Shown here piece after piece: positions 5,758 through 9,776 of a DNA stretch of 9,776 nt. Source of the DNA: Deltaproteobacteria bacterium (GTDB lineage: Bacteria > Desulfobacterota > GWC2-55-46 > S146-70); NCBI GenBank assembly GCA_015492395.1, contig WGFD01000121.1, positions 1-9,776 on the forward strand, read 5' to 3'. The notes beneath the pieces were generated by a model that saw only the letters and a program-made list of their open reading frames with translations, did no database searches and was not told the origin of the DNA. Each line of letters begins with the position of its first letter. Within the stretch, counting starts at the first letter, position 1. Position numbers and translations under genes: made by a program.

Positions 5758-8407
5758 CACAACCTCCATTGCATGGGGGCTCTTCACCCAGGACCTTATA
5801 AAGTGCGTCCCTGATCTCCTTCAACCTCTTTTCATAGTATATCTTTTGCCCAAAGATGTCCTTTACATAGAATATATCGGCAGCCTCGTCGCCGTTGGTC
5901 GTTATCTTGGCGATAGCCACATACAGACCAAGCTTGGAAATCTGATTGGATATGTTGTAGAGCAAACCAATCCTGTCCTGTGTATGCACATCTATGACCG
6001 TATAGTAGTCTGAAACCTCATTGTCGATTGTAATCTTGCTGTATACACGCGGCTTAATTTTCTTATCCAATATAGACGGTTTCCTCCTTGCAACAAGCCT
6101 TGCAACAGATACCTCTCCGGTAAATATCGATTCCATATCCCTTTCCACCCTATCCCACTTCCCCTGATCCACTATCAACCCGCCTGTCGCACTGTTTACC
6201 TGCAGTACATCCAGGGCTATGCCATTTCTCAAGGTATTGATCTGCGCACCGAGTATATTGATGCCGTTAGCGACCATGACCCCCGTCACCTTGGAGAAGA
6301 GCCCCGGACTGTCGATAGTACACAGAGTGACTTCGGTGTACTGCCTATCTTTGTTTTGTCTTATCTTCATCAAGAACGGTCTGTTCTGAAGTGCCCTCAC
6401 TATCCTGATATGCTCGGCTATCACATCTATGCCGTTTGCAAGAAAATACCTTTGCGGAAGCAGTTGAAAGTAGCCCTCGATGGCATCTGTTGGCAGTTCG
6501 CCGTCAAATGTGGCTATTAGCTTCGCCTTTATTCTCGGGAGCTTCCTTATGGTATCTTCCGTCTCAAAGGTTCCCCTCTCGAGAACGATCAAGGTCTTCA
6601 AATAAAGCTCCTGAAAAAGCGCCCCTTTCCACTTTGTCCACACATCCGGGCCAACGGCGCTTATATCGGCAAAGGTAAGGAGATAGAGCATGTTAAGCCT
6701 CTCTATGGCCCCTACGGTTTCCGCAAATGATATGATGAGTTTTTCATCGTGGAGGTCTCTGTACTGAGCAGTATCGGCAAGTGTAAGGTGGTAACGGACC
6801 AGAAAAACGACGATGCCGGTTTCATCTTCGGACAGACCCAGCCTTTCGCATATGTCGACGGTCATATCGGCTCCCTTTTCGGCGTGCCCCTTGCCACGTG
6901 ACTTGCCGATATCGTGCAGTATGACGGCCAGTTTCAGAAGCTCCGGGCGTTCCGTTTCCCGGTATATCCTGGACAGTAGCGGATACCTGCTCTTATAACC
7001 GTTTCCCAATCTCTCCAACTCCCTTACCGCAAACAGGGAATGGACATCGACGGTGTATACATGGTACATGTCATGCTGCATCCTGTGCGTTATATCCTCG
7101 AATTCGGGAATATAGCGCGCAAGAAACCGCATGTCGTGCATCTCAGAAAGCGCCTCAAAGGCTGAATCACCCTTCAATATGTCCAAGAAGAGGGTGGATA
7201 CCTCCTTAGACCTTCTATAGTCATCATCTACCCTGAAGAGGTTGTCCAAGATGAGATCTCTCACACGTCCATCCAGCTTAGCGCCATGGCTCTGAATATA
7301 AGTGAACGCCTTCATCATCAGATCCGGCCTCTTAGCGAAGATATCGCCGTCTTCGGGAACCAAAAAGTTGCCCCGAAGACTGAAGTCACCGTCAAGCGGT
7401 CTCTCCGCCATACCCTCAAGATCCACGCCTGATCTATACAGCAACCTTCTTATGGCAAGTGACGAGTATCGGTTGACATTCGAAGCATGCATATAGTAGT
7501 CAATCATAAACTCTTCAACCGGACGTGTCACATTCGTTCCCGGATACCCAAAGACCCCGGCGATCCTTTCCTGATGGTCGAATGTCAGTTGATCCGACTT
7601 CTTCCTGGTCTCGAAGTGCAAATCATTCCGCACCTTCCAGAGGAAATCGACGGAGTTCCTCAGTTCCGTGAACTCCTCCGCCGAAAGACAGTTACCGCTT
7701 ACCATACCCTCCGGTCCGGAAATGCCTTCCAATGCCTTAGCCATCCATAGAGCTGAATGGAAATCCCTCAATCCCCCTTCACCCTCTTTTATATTGGGTT
7801 CGAGGATATATACTGAACCACCGTACCTTGCATGTCTTGACTTGCTCTCGGAGATCTTCTCACAGACAAAACCCTTTAAGGCCTTCTTATGAAAGATCTT
7901 ATTGAATACACGGGCCATATATTCGCTAAAGAGTCCCTCGTTACCGACAACGAGCCTGGAGTCCAACACAGCCGTCTTAGTCTTTATATCCTCCGAGGCA
8001 AGATCAATACACTCTCTCAGCGACCTCACGCTAAACCCGACATCCAGACCGGTATCCCACAGCAGGTATAGCAACTTCTCTGCAAACGCCTCCACATCAC
8101 TGTCTATCCTTCTGGGGTACAAGAGCATCAAGTCTATATCGGAACGTATGTTGAGCTCACACCTGCCGTAACCTCCGAGAGCCACAAGGCAAAGATCCTT
8201 CAAGCCAGATAATCCTCCAGCGATATTTCCAAAGATGTTGCCTATCAACCCATCTATCGACGCGGTATATGTCGCAACTATCTCGGCACCGCTGGCGCCG
8301 TCTCTATGCCTTATCCTGAGATCTTCCCTGACCTCATCCAGATACATCTTGATCGAAGCAAGATCGTCTCTCCCGTTCAATACAACGTACGGATTGCCCT
8401 GAGCCAT
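5747..8407 (-). CDS. glnD: Bifunctional PII uridylyltransferase/uridylyl-removing enzyme GlnD
   Basis: GlnD senses glutamine and adds UMP to, or removes it from, PII proteins (GlnB/GlnK), setting nitrogen assimilation. At 886 aa it has the full four-part layout. The nucleotidyltransferase domain shows GGYGR (78-82) and the metal-binding SDIDLM (89-94), followed by the family block EPNIKEGEGGLRD (203-215). The HD hydrolase domain has H449/H455 and HD at 498-499 (LHDIGKSRGKGH). Two ACT domains lie at about 691-765 (DSPGLFSKVTGVMVANGINILGAQI region) and 802-875 (QDRIGLLYNISNQI region). All key residues look intact, so both activities are expected. GAGGGGG precedes the ATG, 13 bp after the amidase stop. 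The last codons overlap xerD. No PII or glutamine synthetase gene is in the window, so its targets lie elsewhere. Confidence 0.96.
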   Translation of the reverse strand: MAQGNPYVVLNGRDDLASIKMYLDEVREDLRIRHRDGASGAEIVATYTASIDGLIGNIFGNIAGGLSGLKDLCLVALGGYGRCELNIRSDIDLMLLYPRRIDSDVEAFAEKLLYLLWDTGLDVGFSVRSLRECIDLASEDIKTKTAVLDSRLVVGNEGLFSEYMARVFNKIFHKKALKGFVCEKISESKSRHARYGGSVYILEPNIKEGEGGLRDFHSALWMAKALEGISGPEGMVSGNCLSAEEFTELRNSVDFLWKVRNDLHFETRKKSDQLTFDHQERIAGVFGYPGTNVTRPVEEFMIDYYMHASNVNRYSSLAIRRLLYRSGVDLEGMAERPLDGDFSLRGNFLVPEDGDIFAKRPDLMMKAFTYIQSHGAKLDGRVRDLILDNLFRVDDDYRRSKEVSTLFLDILKGDSAFEALSEMHDMRFLARYIPEFEDITHRMQHDMYHVYTVDVHSLFAVRELERLGNGYKSRYPLLSRIYRETERPELLKLAVILHDIGKSRGKGHAEKGADMTVDICERLGLSEDETGIVVFLVRYHLTLADTAQYRDLHDEKLIISFAETVGAIERLNMLYLLTFADISAVGPDVWTKWKGALFQELYLKTLIVLERGTFETEDTIRKLPRIKAKLIATFDGELPTDAIEGYFQLLPQRYFLANGIDVIAEHIRIVRALQNRPFLMKIRQNKDRQYTEVTLCTIDSPGLFSKVTGVMVANGINILGAQINTLRNGIALDVLQVNSATGGLIVDQGKWDRVERDMESIFTGEVSVARLVARRKPSILDKKIKPRVYSKITIDNEVSDYYTVIDVHTQDRIGLLYNISNQISKLGLYVAIAKITTNGDEAADIFYVKDIFGQKIYYEKRLKEIRDALYKVLGEEPPCNGGCGAE
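5763..5767 (-). promoter_or_regulatory. Ribosome binding site deciding the xerD start
   Basis: GGAGG on the - strand lies 5 nt before the GTG at 5757 and within the last codons of glnD. Neither ATG further upstream (5787, 5769) has an equally good site. The arrangement suggests that ribosomes finishing glnD re-initiate on xerD. Confidence 0.65.
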
Positions 8408-8420
8408 TGTCCCCCTCTAT

Positions 8421-9608
8421 TCACAGTTCATTTATCCCGATACTGCTGTCCTTTATATACTTCGACAGCCCCCTGGCTATGCCCTTTGCTATGGTATCCA
8501 AGTAGGCGCCACTTCTGAGCCTCGCCTCCTCCTTAGGATTGCTTATAAACGACACCTCTACCAGCACACTCGGCATCCTCGTCCCAACCAAGACATAAAA
8601 CGGAGCCCCCTTGATACCGTTGCTATTGACCTTACTATACCTCGCCTTCAAGGTCGATACGAGTGTCTCCTGGACATTCGCAGCAAGCCTTACAGACTCA
8701 TTGGTCTTTGCCGTCTTTATCAGGTCGTTCAATATGAATTGCAGGTCGCTTATGTTCCTGGTGGATGTGGCGTTCTCGCGTGCCGCAACCCTAATGGACT
8801 CCTTATCCGTAGTATAGTTCAAGTAGTATGTCTCCACACCCATGGCCCTGGGATTCGGACTCGCATTGACATGAAGAGAAACAAATAGATCCGCACTGTT
8901 AGTGTTTGCAATAGCTGTCCTCTCCTCGAGCGGAATGTATCTGTCGTCCTTGCGCGTCAGGATAATATCTCCCTTGAAATATTCCTTCAGCCTCCTTTTC
9001 AGTCTCTTCGCAAGCTTCAGATTTACATCCTTCTCCTTCAGGCCGTTGCTGCCTATAGCCCCGGGATCTTTGCCTCCATGGCCGGGATCTATAACGATAC
9101 GGGATACCTTTAAACCGAGTTGCTGTACCAGGGTACTCCCCTCGTCGTCGACGCCATCACGTTCTCCGGAGGCCTTCCCGGTCACATCTACGACGATCCT
9201 GAACGGATCATCAAGCGCAATAACCTTGTAGTCTTCGATAGACTCTATATCCAGAACAACACGAACCGTCTCCTTATCGTGTTGTCCCAGGCGCACCCTC
9301 TTTAAAAGGCCATCATTTATTGGAACCACACTCCTAGCATCCTTTGGGAGCATCGCCTTCTTGATATCTAAGAAGAGACGCCGCGGCTTCTTGATCGAAG
9401 GGTCTTCCTTAAGAAGGTGGTATTTGAATGAAACCCCGCCCGAAACATCGATTACCACCCGTGTATAGGTGGGGTTTGACCACGACCTCACCCCTTTAAC
9501 CACCCTGCTCCTTCCACCGGATGCCTCACTCTCCCAATCAAGAGAAAAGCACAGGAGGCATAATGAAAGTAGTACGATAAAGAAATTATACCTTATGAAT
9601 CCGCTCAT
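8421..9608 (-). CDS. amiC: N-acetylmuramoyl-L-alanine amidase with AMIN domain (AmiC-like)
   Basis: This periplasmic zinc amidase cuts the bond between N-acetylmuramic acid and the stem peptide, as needed to split septal peptidoglycan at division. The 395-aa protein starts with a signal peptide (hydrophobic core about 8-22, likely cleavage near SEA at 27-29). An AMIN targeting domain follows at about 35-141 (SNPTYTRVVIDVSG; FRIVVDV), then a short charged linker, then the amidase_3 domain at about 170-385. Zinc and catalytic residues are visible: H177 (DPGHGGKDPGA), E192 (GLKEKDVN), H246 (SLHVNAS) and E351 (VLVEVSFISN). The segment between H246 and E351 contains the helix that, in AmiA/B/C, can block the active site until an EnvC/NlpD-type activator binds. 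The ATG overlaps the mutS stop (ATGA) with only a close AAGAGG before it, so coupled translation is likely. AmiA/AmiB-type naming cannot be excluded. Confidence 0.93.
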   Translation of the reverse strand: MSGFIRYNFFIVLLSLCLLCFSLDWESEASGGRSRVVKGVRSWSNPTYTRVVIDVSGGVSFKYHLLKEDPSIKKPRRLFLDIKKAMLPKDARSVVPINDGLLKRVRLGQHDKETVRVVLDIESIEDYKVIALDDPFRIVVDVTGKASGERDGVDDEGSTLVQQLGLKVSRIVIDPGHGGKDPGAIGSNGLKEKDVNLKLAKRLKRRLKEYFKGDIILTRKDDRYIPLEERTAIANTNSADLFVSLHVNASPNPRAMGVETYYLNYTTDKESIRVAARENATSTRNISDLQFILNDLIKTAKTNESVRLAANVQETLVSTLKARYSKVNSNGIKGAPFYVLVGTRMPSVLVEVSFISNPKEEARLRSGAYLDTIAKGIARGLSKYIKDSSIGINEL

Positions 9609-9775
9609 ACCTCTTGCTCGGCGATCTCTTTAAGTCTGAAGATCACCTGCAATGCCTCCAATGGTGTAATCTCGTTCGGGTTAAGCTCAAGGACCTCGTC
9701 CCTCAAAGGGTCCTTTCTTCTGAATAGACTCATCTGAGCCACCCCCTCCCCCGCCCCTGCAGCGGCTATCCTTGG
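9605..9775 (-). CDS. mutS: DNA mismatch repair protein MutS, C-terminal end only
   Basis: The last 56 residues of a gene that enters from the right edge. After a Gly/Ala-rich linker comes MSLF, then a closing helical segment DPLRDEVLELNPNEITPLEALQVIFRLKEI. This is the usual end of bacterial MutS, where a small helix-turn-helix-like segment helps tetramer formation. The mismatch-binding and ATPase domains lie outside the window. The TGA stop overlaps the amidase ATG in an ATGA. MutS1 is favoured over MutS2 because the LSLF-type linker plus TPLEAL tail is characteristic of MutS1. Confidence 0.88.
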   Translation of the reverse strand, partial: PRIAAAGAGEGVAQMSLFRRKDPLRDEVLELNPNEITPLEALQVIFRLKEIAEQEV

Positions 9776-9776
9776 C

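Noticed and set aside
1..9776. CRISPR array, tRNA, rRNA, insertion sequence
   Set aside because: No regularly spaced repeats, no tRNA cloverleaf in the spacers, no rRNA-like stretch and no transposase were found.

Overview
The window is a piece of chromosome from a Gram-negative bacterium with about half G+C. The evidence for a Gram-negative cell is a periplasmic-type di-haem cytochrome c peroxidase, an AMIN-domain amidase and a decayed PEP-CTERM (exosortase-sorted) protein. Frequent ATA and AGG codons and this gene mix would suit Nitrospirota or a deltaproteobacterial-type lineage, but nothing seen here fixes the taxon; that placement is inference.

Left part (1-1740): the 3' end of a di-haem cytochrome c peroxidase gene runs on the + strand and ends in a clear intrinsic terminator. 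A ferritin gene faces it on the - strand, with its own sigma70-like promoter. Both proteins deal with peroxide or iron, so this looks like an oxidative-stress and iron pair. Middle left (1741-2611): a gene-poor stretch holding a hairpin, the wreck of a PEP-CTERM protein gene (no N-terminus, an in-frame stop and a frameshift), a tandem 18-bp repeat and another hairpin. It ends in a strong promoter overlapped by a perfect palindrome.

Centre (2612-4293): a two-gene ABC exporter operon (ATPase and permease overlapping by 4 bp) closely resembling E. coli YadG/YadH. A 99-aa protein I do not recognise converges on it from the - strand (4320-4619). After a 240-bp gap, the right half (4861-9776) is one tightly packed - strand operon. 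In transcription order it is mutS (only its end is present), an AMIN/amidase_3 cell-wall amidase, glnD (PII uridylyltransferase/uridylyl-removing enzyme) and xerD (tyrosine recombinase). The joints are a 4-bp overlap, a 13-bp gap and an 11-bp overlap, so translational coupling is likely. The products cover mismatch repair, septal wall hydrolysis, nitrogen signalling and chromosome dimer resolution; they share a transcript rather than a pathway.

Most of the window is housekeeping. I see no CRISPR array, complete mobile element, rRNA or tRNA gene, and no convincing new multi-gene system. The points most worth a second look are the broken PEP-CTERM gene, the promoter/operator of the yadGH-like operon, and the unrecognised 99-aa protein.
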